Shown here: positions 33,625 through 42,153 of the stretch, piece after piece
Layout: every line of letters starts with the position of its first letter
Position numbering within the stretch: the first letter of the stretch is position 1
Origin: Bacteroides sp. CAG:530
GTDB lineage: Bacteria; Bacteroidota; Bacteroidia; Bacteroidales; Bacteroidaceae
Reading direction: 5' to 3'
DNA length: 64,000 nucleotides
NCBI GenBank assembly: GCA_000434735.1
Contig: FR881278.1
Span: forward strand, 11,366-75,365
Made by a program: the position numbers and the translations under genes
The notes under the pieces: generated by a model
Database searches by the model: none
What the model saw: only the letters and a program-made list of their open reading frames with translations
Told to the model about the DNA's origin: nothing

Positions 33625-33810
33625 ATATTTTGCTGTTTTAAAAGTTTGTCAAAATGTGGAATGAAATATTTGATGAACAAAAATATGTGTTTTTTCATTT
33701 ATATGCAAATGTTGTGATGGTTTTCGCTTCATGCTCAGGCTTTCGTAGTGCAAAAAGGCTTTGTACGATAAAATAATCGTGCATATCGCATTGTTATGGA
33801 AAAATGTTAT

Positions 33811-33819
33811 TATATTTGT
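33811..33819 (+). promoter_or_regulatory. -7 promoter box of the thr operon leader
   Basis: TATATTTGT, 21 bp upstream of the leader-peptide ATG at 33840. Confidence 0.6.
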
Positions 33820-33839
33820 GGCCGAAGAAACAAATATTC

Positions 33840-33935
33840 ATGAACAGAGACTTACATCATATCATTATGTTGGGCGAAATGGCGGGTGCTGTTTCAACCA
33901 TGATTACCGGGACAGGGATGACCCCTCTGGGGTGA
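33840..33935 (+). CDS. Putative thr operon leader peptide, 31 aa
   Basis: ATG 33840 to TGA 33935. The 31 residues are rich in the end products of the aspartate pathway: Thr at 20, 23, 25 and 28; Ile at 8, 9 and 22; Met at 1, 10, 14, 21 and 27. The densest run is STMITGTGMTP. The frame starts just after a TATATTTGT promoter and ends in a GC-rich hairpin (ACCCC-TCT-GGGGT, 33920-33934). A second hairpin and a terminator-like stem with a T tract follow before thrA. By analogy with the E. coli thr leader it would sense charged tRNA levels. Its length and exact role are inferred from composition and position. Confidence 0.55.
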   Translation: MNRDLHHIIMLGEMAGAVSTMITGTGMTPLG

Positions 33936-33968
33936 TGTGTTTTTTATAAGTGTTTCTATGTGATTCAC

Positions 33969-34020
33969 GCCTGTGGATTCAGGCTTATACATGGGATTAG
34001 TTCCATTCTTTTATTTTTTA
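33969..34020 (+). promoter_or_regulatory. Candidate attenuator of the thr operon
   Basis: Hairpin GCCTG-TGGATT-CAGGC at 33969-33984, then ATGGGA-TTAG-TTCCAT (33991-34006) followed by TCTTTTATTTTTT. The second hairpin has the form of a short intrinsic terminator 84 bp before the thrA start. Confidence 0.5.
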
Positions 34021-34103
34021 ATCGGATATTTTAATTTGTTACGTTACTTTGCTTTTAGGTGAAAAGGCGAAGAAATAGCGGCATAAACATATATATAAGG
34101 CTC

Positions 34104-36536
34104 ATGAAAGTAATGAAATTCGGCGGAACATCCGTAGGTTCTGTCAATAGCATGTTAAACGTGAAGAAAATTGTCGAATCTGTCGACGATAAGGTAATCG
34201 TAGTAGTTTCTGCACTGGGAGGTATAACCGATAAGCTGATAAAGACCTCGCGCATGGCGTCAGAGGGAGACTCGGGCTACGAGAAGGAGATGAAAGAGAT
34301 AGTGAATCGCCATATTGAAATGGTATATACGGTAATTCCCGCTGGGCAGAAGAGAGAGTTGCTTCTGGACTGCGTAAACGAATTGTTGAACGAACTAAAA
34401 GACATATTCCAGGGAATTTATCTGATTCGCGACTTGTCTCCTAAGACTTCTGCTACTATTGTGAGCTATGGTGAACGTCTTTCTTCTATCATTGTGGCTA
34501 CACTGATAAACGGTGCGCAATGGTTCGACTCGCGACAGTTCATCAAAACAGAGAAAAAGCATAATAAGAATATTCTAGATACAGAACTTACCAACAAGTT
34601 GGTTTGCGAAACCTTTAAGGAAATACCTGAGGTATCGTTGGTTCCAGGATTCATTTCTTCGGATAAAACTACAGGCGAAGTCACCAACTTGGGTCGTGGC
34701 GGTTCAGACTATACAGCTTCAATTCTGGCGGCTGCGCTCGATGCTGACGTACTCGAAATTTGGACGGATGTAGATGGCTTTATGACAGCCGATCCTCGCG
34801 TTATCAGTTCTGCCTATTCTATCAATGAGTTGAGTTACGTAGAAGCGATGGAGCTTTGTAACTTCGGTGCTAAGGTAGTTTATCCGCCTACTATCTATCC
34901 GGTGTGTCATAAAAACATTCCTATTCTGGTAAAGAATACATTTAATCCGGAAGCGGCGGGTACTATCATTAAGCAGGAGGCAAGCGATTCATCGAAGGCT
35001 ATCAAGGGTATATCTTCTATCAATGATACTTGCCTTATCACTATGACCGGCCTCGGTATGGTGGGCGTTATCGGTGTAAACCATCGTATCTTCAAGACTT
35101 TGGCTGAAAACGGCATAAGCGTATTCTTGGTTTCGCAGGCTTCTTCAGAAAACTCTACTTCTATCGGTGTAAGAAACGAGGATGCGTCTTTAGCATGCGA
35201 AGTGCTGAACGAAGAGTTTGCCAAGGAAATAGAGATGGGAGAAATCAGTCCGATGAAAGCCGAAAGCGGATTGGCTACCGTGGCTATCGTAGGAGAAAAT
35301 ATGAAGCATACTCCGGGCATCGCCGGAAAACTTTTCGGAACTCTGGGACGTAATGGCATTAATGTGATAGCTTGTGCGCAGGGTGCGTCGGAAACTAACA
35401 TATCATTCGTGGTAGATGGAGCTTCTTTGCGTAAAACTCTGAACGTAATTCATGACTCTTTTTTCTTGTCGGAGTACCAAGTGCTTAATTTGTTTATCTG
35501 CGGCGTTGGTACTGTGGGCAGTAGCCTGATAGAGCAGATTCACGGACAGCAAGAACGCCTGAAGAGTGAGCGTGGCTTGTGCTTGAAGGTTGTGGGTATA
35601 GCCAACGGACATAAGGCGATATTCAGTCGTAACGGTGTAGACTTGGAGAACTTCCGTAAGGATCTTGAAGAGAAAGGAATGGCTTCTTCGCCTCAGGTGC
35701 TACACGATGAGATTATCGGCATGAATATCTTTAATTCGGTATTCGTGGACTGTACAGCCAATAATGATATAGCCGGATTATATAAGGAATTCCTCAGCCA
35801 TAACATAGCTGTTGTAGCCGCAAATAAGATAGCGGCGTCTTCCGATTACGAGAATTATGCTGAGTTGAAGCACATCGCTCGTCAGCGTGGCGTTAAGTTC
35901 TTGTTCGAGACAAACGTTGGTGCCGGACTTCCGGTAATCAATACCATTAACGACCTGATAAACAGCGGTGACAAGATTCTTAAGATAGAAGCCGTGTTGA
36001 GCGGTACGCTTAACTTCATCTTCAATAAAATAAGCGCGAAGGTTCCGTTTAGTGAGACTGTACGTCTGGCTAAAGAAGACGGATACTCAGAACCCGACCC
36101 ACGAATTGATTTGAGCGGAAAAGACGTGGTGCGCAAGTTGGTTATCTTGGCGCGCGAGGCAGGATATCGTCTTAATCAGGAAGATGTAGAGAAACGTTTG
36201 TTCATACCTAACGAGTTATTCGAAGGTACAATAGAGCAGTTCTGGAAGAAACTTCCGTCGCTTGACGCCGGTTTCGAAGAACGCCGTCAGGTTCTTGAAA
36301 AAGAAGGAAAACGCTGGCGTTTCGTAGCTCGCTTGGAAAACGGACGTGCCGAAGTACGCCTTGAAGAAGTAGACCATAATCATCCATTCTATGAACTAGA
36401 AGGAAGCAATAATATTATTTTAATTACAACTGAACGATATAACGAATACCCGATGCTTATACAAGGATATGGTGCAGGAGCCGGGGTTACAGCTGCCGGT
36501 GTCTTTGCCGATATTATGAGCATTGCAAACATTTAG
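34104..36536 (+). CDS. thrA: Bifunctional aspartokinase / homoserine dehydrogenase
   Basis: 810 aa from ATG 34104 (KVMKFGGTSVGS). The frame extends 45 bp upstream, but this ATG fits the conserved aspartokinase start. The aspartokinase domain covers about 1-290 (GRGGSDYTASILAAALDADV), two ACT domains about 300-450 (ITMTGLGMVGVIGV, VAIVGENMKHTPGIAGKLFG), and homoserine dehydrogenase the rest (NLFICGVGTVGSSLIEQI for NAD(P), VAANKIAASSDYENY). Catalyses the first and third steps toward Thr, Met and Ile. First structural gene of thrA-apgM-thrC, behind a leader and attenuator. Confidence 0.97.
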   Translation: MKVMKFGGTSVGSVNSMLNVKKIVESVDDKVIVVVSALGGITDKLIKTSRMASEGDSGYEKEMKEIVNRHIEMVYTVIPAGQKRELLLDCVNELLNELKDIFQGIYLIRDLSPKTSATIVSYGERLSSIIVATLINGAQWFDSRQFIKTEKKHNKNILDTELTNKLVCETFKEIPEVSLVPGFISSDKTTGEVTNLGRGGSDYTASILAAALDADVLEIWTDVDGFMTADPRVISSAYSINELSYVEAMELCNFGAKVVYPPTIYPVCHKNIPILVKNTFNPEAAGTIIKQEASDSSKAIKGISSINDTCLITMTGLGMVGVIGVNHRIFKTLAENGISVFLVSQASSENSTSIGVRNEDASLACEVLNEEFAKEIEMGEISPMKAESGLATVAIVGENMKHTPGIAGKLFGTLGRNGINVIACAQGASETNISFVVDGASLRKTLNVIHDSFFLSEYQVLNLFICGVGTVGSSLIEQIHGQQERLKSERGLCLKVVGIANGHKAIFSRNGVDLENFRKDLEEKGMASSPQVLHDEIIGMNIFNSVFVDCTANNDIAGLYKEFLSHNIAVVAANKIAASSDYENYAELKHIARQRGVKFLFETNVGAGLPVINTINDLINSGDKILKIEAVLSGTLNFIFNKISAKVPFSETVRLAKEDGYSEPDPRIDLSGKDVVRKLVILAREAGYRLNQEDVEKRLFIPNELFEGTIEQFWKKLPSLDAGFEERRQVLEKEGKRWRFVARLENGRAEVRLEEVDHNHPFYELEGSNNIILITTERYNEYPMLIQGYGAGAGVTAAGVFADIMSIANI

Positions 36537-36540
36537 GCTT

Positions 36541-37755
36541 ATGAAGCATCTTATTATTTTAGGTGACGGTATGGCCGATTGGGCTGTTCCGTCATTGGGA
36601 AACAAAACCTTGCTGCAATACGCCGATACTCCTTATATGGATAGATTGGCTAAGATGGGAAAAACCGGTATGTTGAAGACCGTGGCCGATGGGTTTCATC
36701 CCGGAAGCGAAGTTGCCAATATGTCGGTAATGGGCTACGACCTTCCTACCGTTTACGAGGGAAGGGGAGTGCTTGAGGCTGCCAGCATAGGAGTTGATTT
36801 GCAGCCCGATGATATGGCTATGCGGTGTAATTTGGTGTGTGTGGAAGGCGAGTTGCTGAAGAATCACTCTGCCGGACATATCTCTACCGAAGAGGCTGAT
36901 GTGCTAATAAAATATCTCGAAGAGAAGTTAGGAAATGATAAGGTGCATTTCTACACCGGAGTTCAGTACCGCCATTTGTTGGTTATAAAAGGTGGTGATA
37001 AACACGTGGCTTGCGTGCCTCCTCACGATGTGCCTCTTAAACCTTTCCGCCCTAACCTGGTAAAGGCTCTTCGTCCTGAAGCGGAAGAAACGGCGGCTTT
37101 GCTTAACGATTTGATTATGAAATCGCAGGAGTTGCTGGCTAATCATCCGTTGAACTTAAAGCGGGTTGCTGAAGGCGAAGATCCGGCTAATAGCATTTGG
37201 CCGTGGAGTCCGGGGTATCGTCCTAAGATGGAGCCTTTGTCGGACAAGTATCCCAGTATCAAGAAAGGTTCAGTCATTACGGCTGTCGATTTGATTCGAG
37301 GTATAGGCCATTACGCCGGATTGCGTTGCATCGATGTGGAAGGAGCTACCGGCTTGTATAATACCAATTATGAAGGTAAGGCGCAGGCTGCCATCGAAGC
37401 TCTGAAGACAGATGATTTTGTATATCTGCATATCGAGGCAAGCGATGAGGCCGGACACGAAGGTGATGTGCCATTGAAGTTGAAAACAATAGAATACCTC
37501 GACCGCAGGGCTGTGGGTCCGATATATGAGGCTGTGAAAGATTGGGACGAGCCGGTGGCGATAGCTGTATTGCCAGACCATCCTACACCGTGTGAGCTTC
37601 GCACTCATACAGCCGAGCCGATACCGTTCCTGATTTATTATCCAGGCATCGAGCCTGATAATGTATCGACCTACGATGAAGTAGCTTGCCAGAAAGGAGA
37701 GTATGGCTTGCTAGATAAAGATGAATTTATGAACCTTTTTATGGATATAAAATAG
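36541..37755 (+). CDS. Phosphoglycerate-mutase-like protein, proposed homoserine kinase
   Basis: 404 aa from ATG 36541; the frame running back to 36523 overlaps thrA. It is an alkaline-phosphatase-fold, cofactor-independent phosphoglycerate-mutase relative (ApgM). Metal-site features are HLIILGDGMADW (Asp8), PGSEVANMSVMGYD (catalytic Ser near 63), HIEASDEAGHEGD and LPDHPTPCELRTHT. No GHMP-type ThrB is present between thrA and thrC. In Bacteroidetes this protein occupies that slot and has been proposed as the homoserine kinase. Spacing to thrA and thrC is 4 and 6 bp, so the operon is tight. Confidence 0.88.
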   Translation: MKHLIILGDGMADWAVPSLGNKTLLQYADTPYMDRLAKMGKTGMLKTVADGFHPGSEVANMSVMGYDLPTVYEGRGVLEAASIGVDLQPDDMAMRCNLVCVEGELLKNHSAGHISTEEADVLIKYLEEKLGNDKVHFYTGVQYRHLLVIKGGDKHVACVPPHDVPLKPFRPNLVKALRPEAEETAALLNDLIMKSQELLANHPLNLKRVAEGEDPANSIWPWSPGYRPKMEPLSDKYPSIKKGSVITAVDLIRGIGHYAGLRCIDVEGATGLYNTNYEGKAQAAIEALKTDDFVYLHIEASDEAGHEGDVPLKLKTIEYLDRRAVGPIYEAVKDWDEPVAIAVLPDHPTPCELRTHTAEPIPFLIYYPGIEPDNVSTYDEVACQKGEYGLLDKDEFMNLFMDIK

Positions 37756-37761
37756 AGCATC

Positions 37762-39063
37762 ATGAAATACTACAGTACAAACAAACAAGCATCCGACGCA
37801 ACACTCGAAGAAGCTGTAGTGCGCGGACTGGCAGGCGACAAGGGTCTTTATATGCCCCGCGAGATAAAACCTTTGCCTGCATCTTTTTACGAAGAGATAG
37901 AAAACATGACGTTTCAGGAAATAGCGTATCGCGTAGCCGACGCTTTTTTCGGGGAAGATGTGCCGGCCGATACATTGAAGCATATCGTATATGATACGTT
38001 GAGCTTTGACGTGCCTGCAGTAAAGGTGAAAGATAATATCTATTCATTGGAGTTGTTTCACGGACCTACGCTGGCGTTCAAGGATGTAGGCGGGCGTTTC
38101 ATGGCGCGACTCTTGGGTTACTTTATACGTAAGGAAGGCAAAAGTCAGGTTAACGTGCTTGTCGCTACATCTGGCGATACGGGCAGTGCCGTGGCAAATG
38201 GTTTCTTGGGTGTAGAAGGTATCCATGTATATGTACTTTATCCGAAAGGAAAGGTCAGCGAGATTCAGGAGAAGCAGTTCACTACATTGGGTCAGAATAT
38301 TACGGCTGTAGAAGTTGACGGTACGTTCGATGATTGTCAGGCGTTGGTTAAGAATGCTTTTATGGATAAAGAACTGAACGATCATATGCAACTTACTTCT
38401 GCCAACTCTATCAATGTGGCTCGTTTTCTTCCGCAGGCATTCTATTATTTCTATGCTTATGCTCAGATGAAGAAAATTGGCAAGGCTGATAACCTTGTGG
38501 TTTGTGTGCCGAGCGGAAACTTCGGAAATATCACAGCCGGATTATTCGGTAAGCGTATGGGACTTCCGGTTAAGCGTTTCATTGCAGCCAATAATCGCAA
38601 CGATATATTCTATCAGTATCTCAAAACCGGAGAGTATAATCCTCGTCCGTCGGTTTCTACTATTGCTAATGCGATGGATGTGGGTGATCCTAGTAATTTT
38701 GCCAGAGTTCTCGACCTATACGGAGGCAGTCACAACGCTATAGCTGCCGAGATAAGCGGAGAAACTTATACTGACGATCAAATCAGAGAGACTGTGCAGA
38801 AGACTTACGAAGAAACCGGATACTTGCTCGACCCTCATGGAGCTTGTGGCTATCGTGCGTTGTCGGAAGACTTGAAGCCAGGCGAAACTGGTGTGTTCCT
38901 CGAAACAGCTCATCCGGCTAAATTCCTTCAGACTGTAGAAGATATCATCGGCGCAGAAGTGAAGATTCCAGAAAAGCTTCAGGCTTTTATGCGTGGCATC
39001 AAGCAGTCTGTTCCTATGAGTAAAGACTTCCAGTCGTTCAAGGCTTTCCTGATGAAGCAGTAA
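37762..39063 (+). CDS. thrC: Threonine synthase
   Basis: 433 aa, normal length. The PLP lysine is in HGPTLAFKDVGGRFMA; phosphate-binding and cofactor loops are VATSGDTGSAVANGF and VPSGNFGNITAGLFG. Converts O-phosphohomoserine to threonine. Last gene of the thr operon, followed by a strong terminator. Confidence 0.97.
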   Translation: MKYYSTNKQASDATLEEAVVRGLAGDKGLYMPREIKPLPASFYEEIENMTFQEIAYRVADAFFGEDVPADTLKHIVYDTLSFDVPAVKVKDNIYSLELFHGPTLAFKDVGGRFMARLLGYFIRKEGKSQVNVLVATSGDTGSAVANGFLGVEGIHVYVLYPKGKVSEIQEKQFTTLGQNITAVEVDGTFDDCQALVKNAFMDKELNDHMQLTSANSINVARFLPQAFYYFYAYAQMKKIGKADNLVVCVPSGNFGNITAGLFGKRMGLPVKRFIAANNRNDIFYQYLKTGEYNPRPSVSTIANAMDVGDPSNFARVLDLYGGSHNAIAAEISGETYTDDQIRETVQKTYEETGYLLDPHGACGYRALSEDLKPGETGVFLETAHPAKFLQTVEDIIGAEVKIPEKLQAFMRGIKQSVPMSKDFQSFKAFLMKQ

Positions 39064-39083
39064 ACGCTCTGCTATCAAAATAA

Positions 39084-39150
39084 CAAACTCGCCGCAAGAA
39101 GTGGCTGAATCAAAGTATGATTTCAGTTGTCTTCTTGCGGCGAGTTTTAT
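39084..39150 (+). terminator. Terminator of the thr operon
   Basis: AAACTCGCCGCAAGAAG pairs with CTTCTTGCGGCGAGTTT, with an inner TGAATCA..TGATTTCA pairing, ending in TTTTATTTTG. Confidence 0.85.
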
Positions 39151-39171
39151 TTTGTGTCCATATAATGGCAT

Positions 39172-39202
39172 AAAAAAAGTCTGCAGGCTGTGCTTGCAGA
39201 CT
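39172..39202 (-). terminator. Terminator of the small lipoprotein gene (copy A)
   Basis: Minus strand: AGTCTGCA-9 nt-TGCAGACT, then TTTTTTT. The hairpin and the ~50 bp before it are nearly identical to 61450-61526. Confidence 0.8.
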
Positions 39203-39234
39203 TTCAATTCTCTCGCGTTCGTACGCTCTGCGAA

Positions 39235-39438
39235 TTATTCAGCTACTACTGTAGAAGTAGAATCAGTTGAATCAGCAGCAGCGTTCAAAGAATCACCAGC
39301 TACAGGAGCTGCTTCTTCTACTACAGTTGCTTCTACAGATGCAGAATCAGATGCGTTTTCAGAGTTAGCTGCTTTGTTACCGCAAGATGCGAAAGATACA
39401 GCAGCGAATGCTACGAACAAAAATACTAATTTTTTCAT
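39235..39438 (-). CDS. Small Bacteroidales lipoprotein, copy A (67 aa)
   Basis: 67 aa. Signal peptide KKLVFLFVAFAAVSFASCGN with a lipobox (FASC), then a low-complexity tail rich in Ala, Ser, Glu, Asp and Val with few other residues. It is 85-90% identical to the copy at 61252-61461. Its own promoter (TATCTTTGC at 39500-39508 on the minus strand) and terminator suggest strong monocistronic expression. No function is recognised; it resembles abundant small outer-membrane-associated lipoproteins. Confidence 0.8.
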   Translation of the reverse strand: MKKLVFLFVAFAAVSFASCGNKAANSENASDSASVEATVVEEAAPVAGDSLNAAADSTDSTSTVVAE

Positions 39439-39499
39439 TTTCTTTTGCTTTTAAAAATCTGTAATACTTTAATGCTTTGTCTTCCCTTTTGAAGACGGT

Positions 39500-39508
39500 G
39501 CAAAGATA
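39500..39508 (-). promoter_or_regulatory. -7 promoter box of lipoprotein copy A
   Basis: Minus-strand TATCTTTGC, 61 bp upstream of the ATG. Apart from this box and the opposing mtaB promoter, 39439-39736 holds no gene. Confidence 0.6.
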
Positions 39509-39702
39509 TGGAGTTTTTTAATACGTTGTTCTTCATAACTCGACTTTTTTCGTAAAAAATGTGTTTTTAAACATATTAAATTAACAAATCCGCATTGTAA
39601 ACCCTTAAAACGCCCCCAATAAGTATGTTGTTTAACATGCGTTCTCGTTTTGTGTATTCCCTATTTTGTCTTTTCTCTGATTATACTCTAACATTTTATT
39701 TT

Positions 39703-39711
39703 TAACTTTGC
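39703..39711 (+). promoter_or_regulatory. -7 promoter box of mtaB
   Basis: TAACTTTGC, 25 bp before the mtaB ATG. Confidence 0.6.
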
Positions 39712-39736
39712 ACCTTATAATATTACAAAGGTAATT

Positions 39737-41053
39737 ATGATAGATACAACTGTATTCCAAAATAAAAAAGCGGTTTATTATACGTTGGGCTGCAAGCTCA
39801 ATTTCTCTGAAACATCTACTATCGGTAAGATATTGAAGGAGGCTGGTGTGCGTACTGCCCGTAAAGGTGAAGTGGCGGATATCTGCATCGTTAACACATG
39901 CTCTGTTACTGAGGTGGCAGATAAGAAATGTCGTCAGGCCATACATCGTTTGGCTAAAGAGAACCCAGGGGCGTTTATCGTGGTGACGGGATGTTATGCA
40001 CAGCTCAAGCCAGGACAGGTAGCAGATATAGAGGGTGTAGACTTGGTGTTAGGAGCCGAACAAAAAGGCGATTTGATAAAGTATCTGGGCGATATGCAGA
40101 AGCGTGAGCATGGTGAGGCTGTGACTACTGCGTCGAAGGATATACGTAAGTTCTCTCCTTCGTGCGAGCGTGGCGACCGTACACGTTACTTCTTGAAGGT
40201 GCAAGACGGATGCGATTACTTCTGTTCATATTGCACTATTCCGTTTGCACGCGGACGCAGTCGTAACGGAAGTATTGCCGATATCGTGAAGCAGGCAGAA
40301 GAGGTAGCAGCCGAAGGAGGAAAGGAAATCGTAATAACCGGAGTCAATACAGGCGATTTTGGTAAATCGACTGGCGAGAATTTCTTCGATTTGGTAAAGG
40401 CGCTCGATGAGGTAGATGGTATAGAGCGTTATCGTATCTCATCTATCGAGCCAAACTTGCTTACAGACGAGATTATAGAATTCGTGTCTAAGTCTAAGCG
40501 TTTCATGCCTCATTTCCATATTCCACTTCAGTCGGGTTGCGATGAGGTATTGAAGTTGATGCGCCGTCGTTATGATACAGCTCTTTTCGCAGAGAAGATA
40601 CAGAAGATTAAATCGCTCATGCCCGATGCGTTTATCGGTGTAGACGTGATAGTGGGTACTCGTGGCGAAACAGAAGAATACTTCGAAAAGGCTTATCAAT
40701 TTATAAAAGGCTTGGATGTAACTCAGCTTCATGTGTTCAGTTATTCAGAGCGTCCGGGCACTCAGGCTCTCAAGATAGACCATGTGGTGTCGCCCGATGA
40801 AAAGCATGAACGAAGCCAACGACTCTTGGCGATATCGGACGAAAAGACAAAGGCTTTCTATCGTAATCATATCGGACGTGAGATGAAAGTGCTTATGGAA
40901 CATTCTAAAGAAGGAGTCCCCATGCACGGCTTTACAGATAATTATATTCGTGTAGAGATAAAGCGCGATAATGAACTTGATAATCGTATTATCACTGTTC
41001 GTCTTGAATGCTTTAACGAAGACGAGACTTCGTTAGTAGGAACTATTGTGTGA
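39737..41053 (+). CDS. mtaB: tRNA t6A37 methylthiotransferase MtaB
   Basis: 438 aa. N-terminal UPF0004 domain with cluster-binding cysteines (YTLGCKLNFSE, IVNTCSVTEVADKKCRQ, VTGCYAQL), a radical-SAM core with CDYFCSYCTIPFARGRSR, and a C-terminal TRAM-like part. The LGCKLN form and ms2t6A-type features point to MtaB over MiaB. Adds a methylthio group to t6A37 of tRNAs. Probably followed by the glycosyltransferase gene in one transcript. Confidence 0.93.
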   Translation: MIDTTVFQNKKAVYYTLGCKLNFSETSTIGKILKEAGVRTARKGEVADICIVNTCSVTEVADKKCRQAIHRLAKENPGAFIVVTGCYAQLKPGQVADIEGVDLVLGAEQKGDLIKYLGDMQKREHGEAVTTASKDIRKFSPSCERGDRTRYFLKVQDGCDYFCSYCTIPFARGRSRNGSIADIVKQAEEVAAEGGKEIVITGVNTGDFGKSTGENFFDLVKALDEVDGIERYRISSIEPNLLTDEIIEFVSKSKRFMPHFHIPLQSGCDEVLKLMRRRYDTALFAEKIQKIKSLMPDAFIGVDVIVGTRGETEEYFEKAYQFIKGLDVTQLHVFSYSERPGTQALKIDHVVSPDEKHERSQRLLAISDEKTKAFYRNHIGREMKVLMEHSKEGVPMHGFTDNYIRVEIKRDNELDNRIITVRLECFNEDETSLVGTIV

Positions 41054-41087
41054 TGTATATTATATATAAGGTGTAATAATAGTAGGT

Positions 41088-42107
41088 ATGCTTAAAGTCT
41101 CGGTCGTAATATTAAATTGGAACGGCGAAACCATGCTTCGCAAGTTTCTTCCGTCGGTGGTGCAATATTCGCAAGCCGATGGAGTTGAAGTTTGTGTAGC
41201 CGATAATGCTTCGACTGACAAATCTTGCGAAGTGGTAGAGAAAGAGTTTCCGTCGGTTCGCTTGGTTCGCCTAGACCGTAATTATGGTTTTGCCGACGGA
41301 TATAATAAGGCGTTGCAGCATGTTGAGGCTGAATACGTGGTTCTGCTGAATAGCGATGTAGAGGTAACCGAAGGTTGGTTGTCTACATTGACAGATTATA
41401 TGGATGCTCATCCCGAAGTGGCAGCTTGCCAACCTAAGTTGCTCAGCTGGCATCATAAGGAAATGTTTGAGTATGCTGGGGCGTCGGGTGGATTCATCGA
41501 CCGATTAGGCTATCCGTTCTGTCGTGGACGTATATTTGAGATGGTAGAGAAAGATGCCGGACAATACGATACTGTTATGCCGATATTCTGGGCTACCGGT
41601 GCAGCATTGCTCATTCGTCAGGCCGATTACCAGATGGCAGGCGGACTGGATGGCCGCTTCTTTGCGCATAATGAAGAAATTGATCTGTGTTGGCGCCTTC
41701 GTAGTCGTGGCAGAATGATAGTATGTGTGCCTCAGAGCCGTGTTTATCATGTGGGCGGCGCTACACTTAAAAAGGAGAACCCTCGTAAAACCTTTCTCAA
41801 CTTCAGAAATAACTTGTTGATGTTATATAAAAACTTGCCCGAGGCCGAACTGAATGCGGTGATGCGTATGCGTTTCGTGCTCGATTATGTAGCGGCAGCT
41901 GTATTTGTTCTTAAAGGAGACATGAAAAATGCTGTGGCGGTTTATAAAGCTCGTAAGGAGTATGCCAGTATGCGCCCATCATTTAAAGCCGACCGTGAGG
42001 AGAATCTTTGCCGTACCGTGGTGGGCGATATCCCGGAACGTAAGAAGTATAGCATCGTGTGGCAGTCTAAGCTGAAAGGTAAGAAGCGTTTCGTGCAATT
42101 GCCGTAG
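41088..42107 (+). CDS. Family 2 glycosyltransferase
   Basis: 339 aa, GT-A fold. Start VSVVILNWNGETMLRKFLPS, then VADNASTDKS, LLNSDVEVTEGWLS (DxD-like NSDVE) and FFAHNEEIDLCWRLRSRG (acceptor/catalytic region). The C-terminal ~80 residues are amphipathic and basic. Rhamnosyl- or N-acetylglucosaminyl-type transfer to a surface polysaccharide or lipid is typical of the family. The sugar cannot be told. It sits between mtaB and folD on the same strand. Confidence 0.9.
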   Translation: MLKVSVVILNWNGETMLRKFLPSVVQYSQADGVEVCVADNASTDKSCEVVEKEFPSVRLVRLDRNYGFADGYNKALQHVEAEYVVLLNSDVEVTEGWLSTLTDYMDAHPEVAACQPKLLSWHHKEMFEYAGASGGFIDRLGYPFCRGRIFEMVEKDAGQYDTVMPIFWATGAALLIRQADYQMAGGLDGRFFAHNEEIDLCWRLRSRGRMIVCVPQSRVYHVGGATLKKENPRKTFLNFRNNLLMLYKNLPEAELNAVMRMRFVLDYVAAAVFVLKGDMKNAVAVYKARKEYASMRPSFKADREENLCRTVVGDIPERKKYSIVWQSKLKGKKRFVQLP

Positions 42108-42153
42108 TTGTAGTAATAAGTATAGAAAACAAACTATTTAAAGATATATAAGT

